In this document: positions 1 through 6,890 of the stretch, one piece after another
How the letters are laid out: each line of letters starts with the position of its first letter
How positions within the stretch are numbered: position 1 is the stretch's first letter
Assembly: GCA_013215515.1 (NCBI GenBank)
Contig: JABSPC010000728.1
Location: 1 to 13,300 of the forward strand
DNA length: 13,300 nucleotides
Reading direction: 5' to 3'
Origin: Crocinitomicaceae bacterium
GTDB taxonomy: Bacteria; Bacteroidota; Bacteroidia; Flavobacteriales_D; Crocinitomicaceae
Position numbers and translations under genes: made by a program
The notes under the pieces: model-generated
Told to the model about the DNA's origin: nothing
Database searches by the model: none
The model's input: the letters and a program-made list of their open reading frames with translations, nothing else

Positions 1-1
1 A

Positions 2-612
2 AGTGTCTCGGGAGATCATGGTGATGGCGATCTTGTTTATTGCTTGTTTCCTGGGGATAACACGACTTCTGAAACGGTAACGTTTTCAAATTCAACAACA
101 AACGCGACATCTTACGAATGGGATTTTGGAGACGGCATTCCCGTTTTCAATACAGGATCTTTGGCGAATTTCACACATGATTATACAACATACGGAACCT
201 TTAGCGTAACAATGACCGCCACGAATGCAAATGGATGTCAAACAGTTGCAAATCTTACTGTAGTATTTGAAAAATTCGTTTACGAGCCTTGACCGTAAAT
301 TTAACGGAGTACAGCGGTTGTACACCGCACGCGATGACTACGTTGACGAACTTATCTGTTAATGCAACTACCTTCGTTTGGGACTTTGGAGATGGAACAG
401 TGATTACAACAACAGATTCAATCCCGCCAGTATATTCCTATACCACTGTAGGAACATACACGATAACTTTAACAGCCTCGAACAGTTATAATCAGGCCAC
501 AGCAACAATTTTACCAATAATTATAATCGAAGGCCCAGTTACAACATTTAATCCATCGGTGACGAACGGATGCGCTCCACAGATAATCAATTTTACAAAT
601 ACGACCATTGGT
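2..612 (+). pseudogene. PKD-repeat surface/adhesin protein, frameshifted and truncated
   Basis: The frame is open from the left edge, so the 5' part of the gene lies outside the window. The segment up to 292 encodes one PKD (polycystic kidney disease, Ig-like) domain with the hallmark YEWDFGDG. A shift to frame 1 near 275-290 is then needed to continue into a second PKD domain (TTFVWDFGDG, about 370-395) and the beginning of a third (NGCAPQIINFTNTTIGAS, about 567-618). One missing base, for example a C at GAGCCTTGAC, would rejoin the frames. The third domain stops just before its WDFGDG core, where IS-like sequence begins. Such proteins in Bacteroidota are normally large, secreted by T9SS and cell-surface bound; no sorting tail is left here. 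PKD identity is clear from the repeated motif; a specific function cannot be given. The segments after each break could still be translated, but not as one protein. Confidence 0.8.
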
Positions 613-675
613 GCCAGCCTCTTTGAGGATGCTTATTTTTTCTTCTTTGGTGAATTTCTTTCTTTTCATTGTCAT
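613..675 (-). pseudogene. IS3-family transposase OrfA, N-terminal fragment
   Basis: On the minus strand an ATG at 675 (or a second at 669) opens a frame reading MTMKRKKFTKEEKISILKEA. This matches the usual beginning of IS3-family OrfA proteins, a basic start followed by the first helix of the helix-turn-helix (the KFTxEEKxxILKEA pattern). OrfA is normally about 90-110 residues and binds the IS ends; here only about 21-25 residues remain before the sequence becomes that of the PKD gene. It is not functional. The identification rests on pattern memory of this short motif. Confidence 0.6.
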
Positions 676-703
676 AAAAATTACAGTTTTTTAAGTATAA
701 TCT

Positions 704-730
704 TGTCCGACTATTTAGGGGGCGGAAACA
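704..730 (-). repeat. Probable IS terminal inverted repeat (single end)
   Basis: Read from 730 leftward on the minus strand the sequence starts TGTTTCCGCCCCCTA and ends TCGGACA, a 27-base stretch starting with TG and rich in G/C against an AT-rich background. Ends of IS3-family elements typically start with TG and have this size. The partner end is absent from the window, so the inverted-repeat nature is inferred from the position just upstream of the orfA start. Confidence 0.5.
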
Positions 731-867
731 TTTAGACGAGTGAATTTAAAGCATGGACGAAATTACTTGAAATGTATTTAACCATTTTATTAATTTTAAT
801 AGTTGAACCTTTAATAATCTCTGTAGACTTAATTAGAAACGGATCACCTAACTCTTAAAATTATCCC
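731..867. other. Short stretch between IS end and DUF1304 pseudogene, nothing recognised
   Basis: This AT-rich stretch follows the IS end. It does not continue the PKD reading frame in any recognisable way, so the flank of the original insertion is either lost or decayed. A hydrophobic frame-1 run of about 40 codons (736-858) ends in TAA at 856 and resembles no family I know. The region may hold the promoter of the DUF1304 gene, but I see no convincing TAnnTTTG box. Confidence 0.4.
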
Positions 868-1246
868 TTGGAAGTAGCAATTAAAATATTAATTGGATTA
901 GTAGCCTTTATCCACCTGTACATTATGTGGTTTGAAATGTTTTCATGGGAAACAAGAGGAAGAAAAGTGTTTAAAACCTTTCCTAAAGAACTGTTTGGAC
1001 AAACAAAAGGAACTCGCAGATAATCAGGGACTTTACAATGGTTTTTTTAGCCGCTGGATTGATTTGGACCTTTTTTATTCAGAATACGGAATGGAATACC
1101 AATACTTCCCTCTTCTTTTATCCTGTGTTGCGATTGCAGGAATATATGGGACAATAACTGCTGACAAAAAAATATTTTTTGTTCAAGCGTTACCTGCGTT
1201 GATAACAATAACCTTGGTTTTGGTTAATCTTTGCTGTACTTGTTAA
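868..1246 (+). pseudogene. DUF1304 family small membrane protein, three frameshifts
   Basis: Read across three frames the segment gives a complete DUF1304-type protein of about 120 residues. Frame 1 from a TTG at 868 reads LEVAIKILIGLVAFIHLY and FEMFSWETRGRKVFKTFP; frame 2 carries ELADNQGLYNG; frame 3 carries FLAAGLIWTFFIQNTEW; frame 2 again carries LSCVAIAGIYGTITADKK and FFVQALPALI. The conserved family pattern (HxYxxxxEMFxW, NQGLYNGFLAAGL, VAGIYG, QxxPA) is all there, in order. The three shifts fall in mononucleotide runs: A4 at 1005-1008 (one too many), T7 at 1042-1048 (one too many) and T4 at 1116-1119 (one too few). The family is a four-helix inner-membrane protein of unknown function. 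The start is uncertain: TTG is the only candidate after the in-frame TAA at 856. The gene is broken unless the run lengths are sequencing errors. Confidence 0.75.
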
Positions 1247-1295
1247 TTGGATTCTATTTAAGTTTACATTCATCGAATTAAATCTAAAAAAACAA

Positions 1296-1829
1296 ATGGG
1301 TATTTTTGACATATTTACTAAAATTCCAATTATTGATACGCCTCAAAAGCCTATAGAAAATCTCCATGACAACACTATTAAATTGTTGGACGGGAATGAA
1401 ATCTCGCTTTCTAAATTCAAAGGAAAAAAAATACTATTCGTAAATGTAGCTTCTAAGTGTGGCTTCACGAACCAATATGCAGATCTTCAAAAGCTCTATG
1501 AAGAGAACAGTGACAAATTAGAGATAATTGGGCTTCCCTGCAATCAATTTGGATATCAAGAAAAAGGAAACGCTTCTGAAATTCAAAACTTCTGCAGTGT
1601 AAATTATGGAGTGACCTTTCCGATAACAGAGAAAATAAAAGTTAAAGGATCTGAGCAACACCCTATTTATGATTGGCTAACATCGAAAAATAAAAACGGG
1701 ACAACAAACTCTCGCATAAAATGGAATTTTCAAAAATATTTGGTCAATGAAGAAGGTGAATTACAAGCAATATTCTCATCTAAGTCAGTTCCTTTTTCGG
1801 ATGAGCTTTTGACTGCGATCAATAGTTGA
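1296..1829 (+). CDS. Glutathione peroxidase family protein (2-Cys, probably thioredoxin-dependent)
   Basis: A 177-residue thiol peroxidase that reduces hydrogen peroxide and organic hydroperoxides. Visible signatures are VNVASKCGFTNQY with the peroxidatic Cys55 (cysteine, not selenocysteine), LPCNQFGYQE with Gln88, and IKWNFQKYLV with Trp143 and Asn144, which together form the family's catalytic tetrad. Cys100, in NFCSVNYGVTFPI, lies 45 residues after the peroxidatic Cys, where non-animal GPx enzymes have their resolving cysteine; this suggests reduction by thioredoxin rather than glutathione. There is no convincing signal peptide, so it is probably cytoplasmic. Length is normal or slightly long owing to about 20 extra N-terminal residues. 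The ATG at 1296 is preceded by an A-rich stretch (CTAAAAAAACAA) and no Shine-Dalgarno, as is common in this phylum. It stands alone between a pseudogene and a secreted-protein gene. Family assignment is firm; the reductant is inferred. Confidence 0.95.
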   Translation: MGIFDIFTKIPIIDTPQKPIENLHDNTIKLLDGNEISLSKFKGKKILFVNVASKCGFTNQYADLQKLYEENSDKLEIIGLPCNQFGYQEKGNASEIQNFCSVNYGVTFPITEKIKVKGSEQHPIYDWLTSKNKNGTTNSRIKWNFQKYLVNEEGELQAIFSSKSVPFSDELLTAINS

Positions 1830-1877
1830 ATTTTCGGAAGAGTTTATGCATAATTTATGATGTTATTAAATATCAGC

Positions 1878-1885
1878 TAACTTTA
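1878..1885 (+). promoter_or_regulatory. Possible -7 promoter box for the 954-residue secreted protein
   Basis: TAACTTTA lies 22 bases before the ATG at 1907 and differs from the Bacteroidota -7 consensus TAnnTTTG only at the last base. I see no clear -33 TTTG element at the usual distance. It would give a short leader of roughly 15 bases. Confidence 0.35.
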
Positions 1886-1906
1886 TGATTTAAAATCAAC
1901 TCCAAT

Positions 1907-4771
1907 ATGATGGGCTTCAATAAATCAATTCTCTGCCTTTTAGTTTCAATTGCTTATTCAATCCAATGTTACTCTCAGAATCTGAAATGGTCTGCATTCA
2001 TTGATACGTCTACAACATTCTCATCACCAAGATGTACTGACTTGAATGGTGACAACGTTCTAGATATTGTAATTGGAGGAGGTCTTGATGGCTCACCTGA
2101 AAACAATGGAATCAATGCTATAAATGGTTTGGATGGATCAGTTTTATGGAATTTCCCTGTAGAAGAAGAAATATTCGGAAGTGCCCAATTAATGGACATT
2201 ACAGGTGATAATATTGACGACATCTTTATTGGAGGACGTTACGCTGAATTTTATGCTATTGATGGAAGCACTGGAAATCAGATTTGGGAGTTCTTTCCAT
2301 ACTCTCCACCCGTAGCTATGGATAGTGGATGGTTCAATTTCTATACCGCGCAATTTGTTCCCGATCAAAATTCGGATGGTATTCCTGACTTATTAGTAGC
2401 CAATGGCGGGAATCATTCTGCTCCCGCATGGGACACACTGAGAGAACCTGGAATGTTAATAGTTCTTGACGCAATGACCGGAGCTGTACTTGCCAAAGAT
2501 ACCATGCCAGATGGTGAAGAAACATACTGCTCCGCTGTTGTTGTTCAGTACGGGGCAACGTTGCATATTATCTATGGTTCAGGTGGAGAGAACGAAGGTG
2601 GTGCACTTTGGAGAGTTCCTCTAAGTGAACTTATGAATAATGATATTAGTAATTCAGTAATGCTTGTTCAGGATCAAAACCTTGGATTTATTGCTCCCTC
2701 GAGTATCGCTGACATGAATGGGGACGGAATTATGGATATCATAAACCAAGCATATAATGGCACCCTGCGCTGTTTTGATGGCTCTAACAATAATTTGATG
2801 TGGGAAGTTCAAACCCCAGGGACTGAATCAAGTTCAGCGCCAACAATTGGAAATTTTATTGGTGACAATACACCAGATGTATTTAATGTTCTCTTTAAAG
2901 GAACAGCTCCAAGTTTCACCGATTTTTATCAAATAATGATAGATGGAGCAACGGGAAATATTGAATTCAAGGATAGTATTGGAAGCATGCACTATGGTTC
3001 TTCATCTGCTGTCGATTTAGATTTAAATGGTAGAGATGAAATATTGATGTCAATTAATAATCACAATGGATCGTTTATTTCACATCAACTCATGACTATC
3101 GATTTCCAAAATGACATTATCAGCCCCTTTTATCTAGAAGAAGCTGGAGTTAATTTAGCTTCAACACCACTAATTGAAGACATTGATGGAAATGGATTTT
3201 TGGACTTCGTATTTGCCTATAGAGCAGATAGTATAAACCCGATGGGAGCAAATGGTTTTTATGTGAAATGTGTTGAAGGAACTAACACTGAACCAGGAGT
3301 AGGTATTGCTTGGGGAAGCTACATGGGAACCAATTGGGATGGACATTATAATTATGAAGGATCAAATTGCGGATCATTTTCTGTGAGCTCCGTCATTCAA
3401 AACATCACATGCAATCAATTTGCAGATGGAGCGGTCAAAGTAACACCGTTTGGTGGAGTAGCTCCTTTCACATATTTGTGGAATACTGGTGAAATAACTG
3501 ATTCCATTGGCGGATTAGATGTAGGGTCATATGACATAATCGTAACTGATTCCACAGGATGCTATACAACATTAGCATACACCATGTACGATCCATATAC
3601 AATATCATTTGGTGGAATTATGGCTCCGAATTGTCCAGGTGATTCCAACGCACAAGCGATTCTAAATAGTAGTGGATGCCCTTGCATGTTTAGTACGTGT
3701 ATTTTTGATTGGGTCTCAGGAGATAGTACAAAAACCGCTTCAAACCTCGTCGCAGGATGGAATGTTGTTACTATTACCCATATGGATGGTTGCATAGTTG
3801 TAGACTCCGTTTTGGTTCCAGAAACGTATCCTGTAATGGATAGCATGACATACTCAGATATCATGTGCACAACGGATCCTTATGCTTCTAGTTTCATTGA
3901 ACTCCATTTGCATGATTCTTTGAATACTTTGGTATCGTGGAGTACTGGTGGCACAATTCCATACATTGATAGTCTGAATACTGGAGTCTACTATTATCAC
4001 CTTTTGGATGATAGAGGATGTATCTATAATGATTCCGTAATCATAAATGCACCTGACACCTTGATATCAAATTACACTGTTGTTGACCTTTCCTGCTTTG
4101 GAGATAGCAGCGGTGTAATCTCGGCCACTTCCAATGGAGGGTTCAATCCATACCTATACTCTTGGTCAAATGGATCATTCGGATCAGTTAACAATGGCTT
4201 ACACGCGGGGACTTATGATTTAATCGTTACAGATTCCGCTGGATGTGAATTTGTCGAAAATGGCATTCTAGTCAGTGAACCTTATCAACTAGCCTTAAGC
4301 ATTACTGATGTTTGGCATGACTCAACTGGCTTGTGTACAGGAGGTGCAACTATTCTGGTAACAGGTGGCATACCGAACTACAATTATCAATGGAACGACC
4401 CCGGTTTAACTACTAATGATACTATAACTGACCTTTGTGATGGTGTCTTTACAATTACAATAACGGACCTAAATGGATGCCAAGTAATTGATTCAATAAC
4501 GATAATGAATTCAGTAGGTATTGACATATTGAATTCAGAGACTCTGATATTAATATACCCGAACCCAGCTTCCAATTCGATACTATTTCAAGCCGCTAAA
4601 AACCTAATGGGGTTCAATTTTTCCATTAATGATACGCATGGAAGAAGTGTCTTCAAAGGCTCAATCAGCCAACTAGAAATGCAAATTGACATCTCGTACC
4701 TTGAAGCCGGAATGTATTACTTTATAGTAGAGGGTGAGGAAAGTAATGGGATTAAAATTATAAAAGAGTAA
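1907..4771 (+). CDS. Secreted protein: beta-propeller, SprB-like repeats, T9SS type A sorting domain
   Basis: This 954-residue protein starts with a signal peptide (hydrophobic ILCLLVSIAYSI, probable cut after Gln24). Residues 40-480 form a probable beta-propeller that alternates calcium-binding FG-GAP/VCBS loops (DLNGDNVLD at 45, DITGDNIDD at 97, DQNSDGIPD at 153, DMNGDGIMD at 269, DIDGNGFLD at 425) with BamB/PQQ-like strands (DGSTGNQIWEF at 119, DGSNNNLMWEV at 291, DGATGNIEF at 346). Residues 502-868 hold about five SprB-type repeats, each opening with a Cys-x-x-D/G turn and closing near TDSxGC: 502, 576, 654, 730 and 806, the second and third degenerate. Residues 876-954 are a T9SS type A sorting domain (YPNPASN at 884, ISYLEAGMYYFIV at 929). 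It should be exported by Sec, cross the outer membrane by T9SS, and be attached or released after tail removal. Role in adhesion or matrix binding is inferred. It appears to be monocistronic. A second ATG at 1910 is equally possible as the start. Confidence 0.9.
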   Translation: MMGFNKSILCLLVSIAYSIQCYSQNLKWSAFIDTSTTFSSPRCTDLNGDNVLDIVIGGGLDGSPENNGINAINGLDGSVLWNFPVEEEIFGSAQLMDITGDNIDDIFIGGRYAEFYAIDGSTGNQIWEFFPYSPPVAMDSGWFNFYTAQFVPDQNSDGIPDLLVANGGNHSAPAWDTLREPGMLIVLDAMTGAVLAKDTMPDGEETYCSAVVVQYGATLHIIYGSGGENEGGALWRVPLSELMNNDISNSVMLVQDQNLGFIAPSSIADMNGDGIMDIINQAYNGTLRCFDGSNNNLMWEVQTPGTESSSAPTIGNFIGDNTPDVFNVLFKGTAPSFTDFYQIMIDGATGNIEFKDSIGSMHYGSSSAVDLDLNGRDEILMSINNHNGSFISHQLMTIDFQNDIISPFYLEEAGVNLASTPLIEDIDGNGFLDFVFAYRADSINPMGANGFYVKCVEGTNTEPGVGIAWGSYMGTNWDGHYNYEGSNCGSFSVSSVIQNITCNQFADGAVKVTPFGGVAPFTYLWNTGEITDSIGGLDVGSYDIIVTDSTGCYTTLAYTMYDPYTISFGGIMAPNCPGDSNAQAILNSSGCPCMFSTCIFDWVSGDSTKTASNLVAGWNVVTITHMDGCIVVDSVLVPETYPVMDSMTYSDIMCTTDPYASSFIELHLHDSLNTLVSWSTGGTIPYIDSLNTGVYYYHLLDDRGCIYNDSVIINAPDTLISNYTVVDLSCFGDSSGVISATSNGGFNPYLYSWSNGSFGSVNNGLHAGTYDLIVTDSAGCEFVENGILVSEPYQLALSITDVWHDSTGLCTGGATILVTGGIPNYNYQWNDPGLTTNDTITDLCDGVFTITITDLNGCQVIDSITIMNSVGIDILNSETLILIYPNPASNSILFQAAKNLMGFNFSINDTHGRSVFKGSISQLEMQIDISYLEAGMYYFIVEGEESNGIKIIKE

Positions 4772-4845
4772 AAATCCATTTTAGATTCAGAAGAAATTCA
4801 GTTTTTCAATCGCGGTATTAGAATCATTCTATAATTCTTCTTAGA

Positions 4846-5543
4846 TTAAAGAGAACACTCCCTAGTGTTTTCATTTTTGGAATTATTTTGCTGCTAATTG
4901 CCGTCAGTTGTAGTGACAGTCCACCAGAAGTTGAAATTGAACCATCTTTGAATCATTTGATCCACCTGTGCTCATTGACACTTTCAGTGTTTCTCAACTA
5001 ATTGATACTTCAGGACAATTGGAATCGGCAACTTTCCCACTCATAACCACCTCTTTGGACACATTAAATTTTGCCAAAACGGAAAGAATACCTCGATTTG
5101 TTCGAATCTCAGACTCCATTAAATACTCAGGTTCAAGTAATTTGAAACTATTCGTTGACACAAAGCACACATTTAATGGCAAGTTTTGGGAGAAAAAGCC
5201 AATGGAGTATTATTTCCATACAATAGATAGTGCTGGAATAACCCATCCTCCTCCCATTTTCATTCCATCGTATAATATAGTCGATAAATTCCCGGTTTAT
5301 TTGGTTAATAAATCTGATAGCATTCAATCCTTTTTAACTCATGATGGAATTCAGCTAGTAATTCAAGAGGTACTAACAAAAAATGGTATACATAGATAAA
5401 CTCATAGGATGGTCAGGAACCGATGATTTAAGACCTTATCTCCCCCTATGGGTGAAGGGACGTACCAAATCAAAGCCTATGGCTATAATCAGATAAATGC
5501 TATTTTCTCTTATACAGCTATTGAATTTAACGTTATCCCGTAG
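4846..5543 (+). pseudogene. Lipoprotein of unknown function, start lost and three frameshifts
   Basis: Joining three frames gives a lipoprotein of about 230 residues. Frame 1 (from 4846) reads KRTLPSVFIFGIILLLIAVS followed by CSDSPPEVEIEP, a typical lipoprotein signal peptide with the Cys in SC. The frame then needs one more T in the T3 run at 4947-4949 to enter frame 3 (FESFDPPVLIDTFSVSQL and onward), one fewer A in the A6 run at 5378-5383 to enter frame 1 (YIDKLIGWSGTDDLRPYLP), and one more C in the C5 run at 5442-5446 to finish in frame 3 (PMGEGTYQIKAYGYNQ to TAG at 5541). No ATG, GTG or TTG precedes the signal peptide in frame; TTA AAG at 4846 sits where an ATG would be expected. The longest intact piece is the 143-codon frame 4968-5399. 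I do not recognise the family. Near its end the phrase GEGTYQIKAYG resembles strands of Ig-like domains. Confidence 0.65.
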
Positions 5544-5544
5544 T

Positions 5545-5863
5545 TTGACTCGCTCATTTTTCATACTCGCTATTTTTATCTCGAATTCACTTATTAGTTA
5601 TTGTCAAGATTCTACACTTTACAAGTCCGCCTATGCAGGAGGTTTTTTTGGTTGTGCCGGAGAATCAATTTTGGGAACTGGACAGAGTATTTCTAAACGA
5701 TGGAGGTAGCTATAGCATTAAAGTGAGCAACTCGAATTTCAAACAGACAACACTTAATTTTGGCGATACTCTTACGGTTCCCTACTACATCGCGGAAATG
5801 AAACTCCTCGATAATCAAGATATGGTTCAATACCAGTTTTATTTTAAGTTGATAGAGGATTGA
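5545..5863 (+). pseudogene. Small secreted protein of unknown function, one frameshift
   Basis: Two overlapping frames fit together as one protein of about 105 residues. Frame 1, from a TTG at 5545 just after the stop of the preceding pseudogene (or an ATG at 5497 inside it), reads LTRSFFILAIFISNSLISYC and then QDSTLYK, a good signal peptide. Frame 2 carries QEVFLVVPENQFWELDRVFL, NDGGSYSIKVSN and YYIAEMKLLDNQDMVQYQFY, to the TGA at 5861. The frame change falls near 5620-5635 (AAGTCCGCCTATG), where skipping one base restores the join. The compact beta-strand-like pattern suggests a small beta-sandwich. I know no family for it. Its closeness to the lipoprotein gene upstream suggests they were one operon. 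Alternatively the frame-2 ORF from ATG 5633 is translated alone, without a signal peptide. Confidence 0.5.
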
Positions 5864-5873
5864 GCTTCAATAG

Positions 5874-6273
5874 CTATGGGGAAATCATTTCAGGATCCAT
5901 CTTAAACTCTTGCCTTTTCAGTAGATAATCTTCGTCATTATCGAACTTATAGACTTGAAAATCATTTTTCTTCCCATTTTATTTACGTATGTCCACGATT
6001 CCGTGAATCGCGGTATAGTCTTTATAGTTGACTCTTGGTTCAAATTTAACCATGATAAATTGCTCATCTGACGCTACCCTTTTTACTCTCTCATGAAAAA
6101 CTACAACTCCCCCATTCGAGTTAGATTCTGAATTCCATATCAAGGAATAGTTATTTTCAGTAACTGATTATTTAATCCAAAAATATTTGAAAACTTTCTG
6201 AATATCTGTTTCGGGATCAGTGCCCTTAAAACCCGATAAACAGAAGCAGGACAATTGGTAATTTATATCTCAT
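5874..6273 (-). pseudogene. Small lipoprotein or secreted protein with nonsense codons, minus strand
   Basis: On the minus strand ATG at 6273 opens MRYKLPIVLLL, a signal-peptide start. Dropping one T from the following T3 run (near 6240) gives LLLLSGFKGTDPETDIQKV, after which a single frame runs to TAG at 5874-5876. Recognisable stretches are NNYSLIWNSESNSNGGVVVF, HERVKRVASDEQFIMVKFEP and YKDYTAIHGIVDIRK. Two in-frame TAA codons interrupt it: after FKYFWIK (about 6165) and after VDIRK (about 5978). Total length is about 132 residues. At LSGF a Phe takes the place expected for a lipobox Cys (TTT against TGT), which may be another lesion. It converges on the plus-strand gene ending at 5863, only 10 bases away. 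No family recognised. Nonsense changes, unlike homopolymer indels, are hard to explain as sequencing error, so this gene is probably dead. Confidence 0.6.
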
Positions 6274-6347
6274 AATAGAAAATCAAAATTAATTCTTTTT
6301 CTAAATAGATGGGCCATTTAGTAATGATTAGTGCCTTTTGAGAAAAT

Positions 6348-6707
6348 TCAACTCGCGGATTTACTTAGTAAATCCGTAACGTATTTTTTTCGATTCCTTG
6401 ATACTGCCAAATTAGCTCCATTTATGAGCTCAACGGTAGCTAGTCTGCCATTTCTAATAAATCGATTCACATGTCCGATATTCACTATATGAGATTGATG
6501 AATTCGTATGAAATGTTTTTCTGGTAAAATCAACTCCATATTTTTTAAGGATTTAGATACAACCAATTTAGTTTTGTCAGTGTAATATAAGGTTGAATAA
6601 TTGGCTTTTGCCTGACACCAAATTACATCGTCATAATTTGAATATTTAACACCTTTTGAATGACTCATGGCCAGCTTTCCAAAATCCGCATCATTCACGG
6701 TCATCAA
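6348..6707 (-). CDS. LytTR DNA-binding domain, surviving C-terminal part of a response regulator
   Basis: This 118-119-residue frame (ATG at 6704, or a TTG just before it) encodes a complete LytTR DNA-binding domain. Visible motifs are YDDVIWCQAKANYSTLYY, then KSLKNMEL, then FIRIHQSHIVNIGHVNRF, ending with GANLAVSRNRKKYV; the IRIHQSHIVN strand-helix and SRxRK end are diagnostic. The family binds direct repeats as dimers and usually forms the output half of LytR/AlgR response regulators. Here the receiver half lies immediately upstream, but is separated by frame changes and a nonsense codon. The fragment could still be made as an orphan DNA-binding protein, yet without a receiver it could not be switched by phosphorylation. 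The usual partner sensor kinase (LytS/YehU type) is not in the window. Domain identity is firm; expression is doubtful. Confidence 0.85.
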   Translation of the reverse strand: MMTVNDADFGKLAMSHSKGVKYSNYDDVIWCQAKANYSTLYYTDKTKLVVSKSLKNMELILPEKHFIRIHQSHIVNIGHVNRFIRNGRLATVELINGANLAVSRNRKKYVTDLLSKSAS

Positions 6708-6890
6708 AGACGATATCTATTTTTCTCTACCGCTTTATTTAATGCATTCTATAATTCTATAATATTTACGGGCTTTGATAGAGATAATCTGCAGCAGATG
6801 CCTTAAAAGCTTTCAAAACAAATTTTTCATGTGCCCTAATAAAAATAATTTCAAAATTTATTGCTTTAAATTGTTCTTGCATTTCAAATC
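6708..6890 (-). pseudogene. Response regulator receiver domain remnant (upstream half of the LytTR gene)
   Basis: Minus-strand sequence reads GFEMQEQFKAINFEIIFIRA, then HEKFVLKAFKASAADYLYQ, the second half of a CheY-like receiver (beta4, alpha4 and the KAFKxSAxDYLxKP region). The first half, with the acidic pocket and the phosphorylated Asp, is missing: at about 6884-6895 the sequence changes into a T9SS tail on the other strand. Further lesions are a frame change at CTCTATCAAAGCCC (one A missing would give YLYQKPVNIIEL), a TAG at 6749-6751 where the family has Gln (IIEL-stop-NALNKAVEKN), and a second shift before the LytTR domain. The conserved Thr of the FVTAHEKF motif is Arg here. A clear pseudogene. 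Confidence 0.75.

Larger units (their letters stand above)
613..730 (-). mobile_element. Terminal remnant of an IS3-family insertion sequence
   Basis: This stretch has the layout of one end of an IS3-type element read on the minus strand: a terminus beginning TGTTTCCGCCCCC at 730, a short leader, then the start of a transposase OrfA at 675. Only about 118 bases are left. The rest of the element, including the remainder of orfA and all of orfB, is missing, and the sequence passes directly into the PKD gene at about 608-618. The exact junction is uncertain by some ten bases because both reading frames stay plausible there. No target-site duplication can be verified because only one end survives. 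Either the element was deleted after insertion, or the assembly collapsed across a multicopy IS. Confidence 0.65.

Noticed and set aside
92..325. Minus-strand open frame in the PKD region
   Set aside because: Antisense shadow of the PKD repeats with Cys-rich, low-plausibility composition.
2334..2558. Minus-strand open frames within the 954-residue gene
   Set aside because: They lie opposite a long, clearly coding frame with recognisable domains and have no family features.
4772..4845. Search for a terminator after the T9SS-tail gene
   Set aside because: ATTCAG occurs twice as a direct, not inverted, repeat around a short spacer before a T5 run; no stem can form.
5996..6010. Hairpin CGATTC-CGT-GAATCG
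   Set aside because: Short arms, lies inside the minus-strand pseudogene reading frame, no T-run; probably chance.
4808..6016. 11-base repeat AATCGCGGTAT at 4808 and 6006
   Set aside because: Some twenty 11-mer pairs are expected by chance in 13 kb; flanks do not match.
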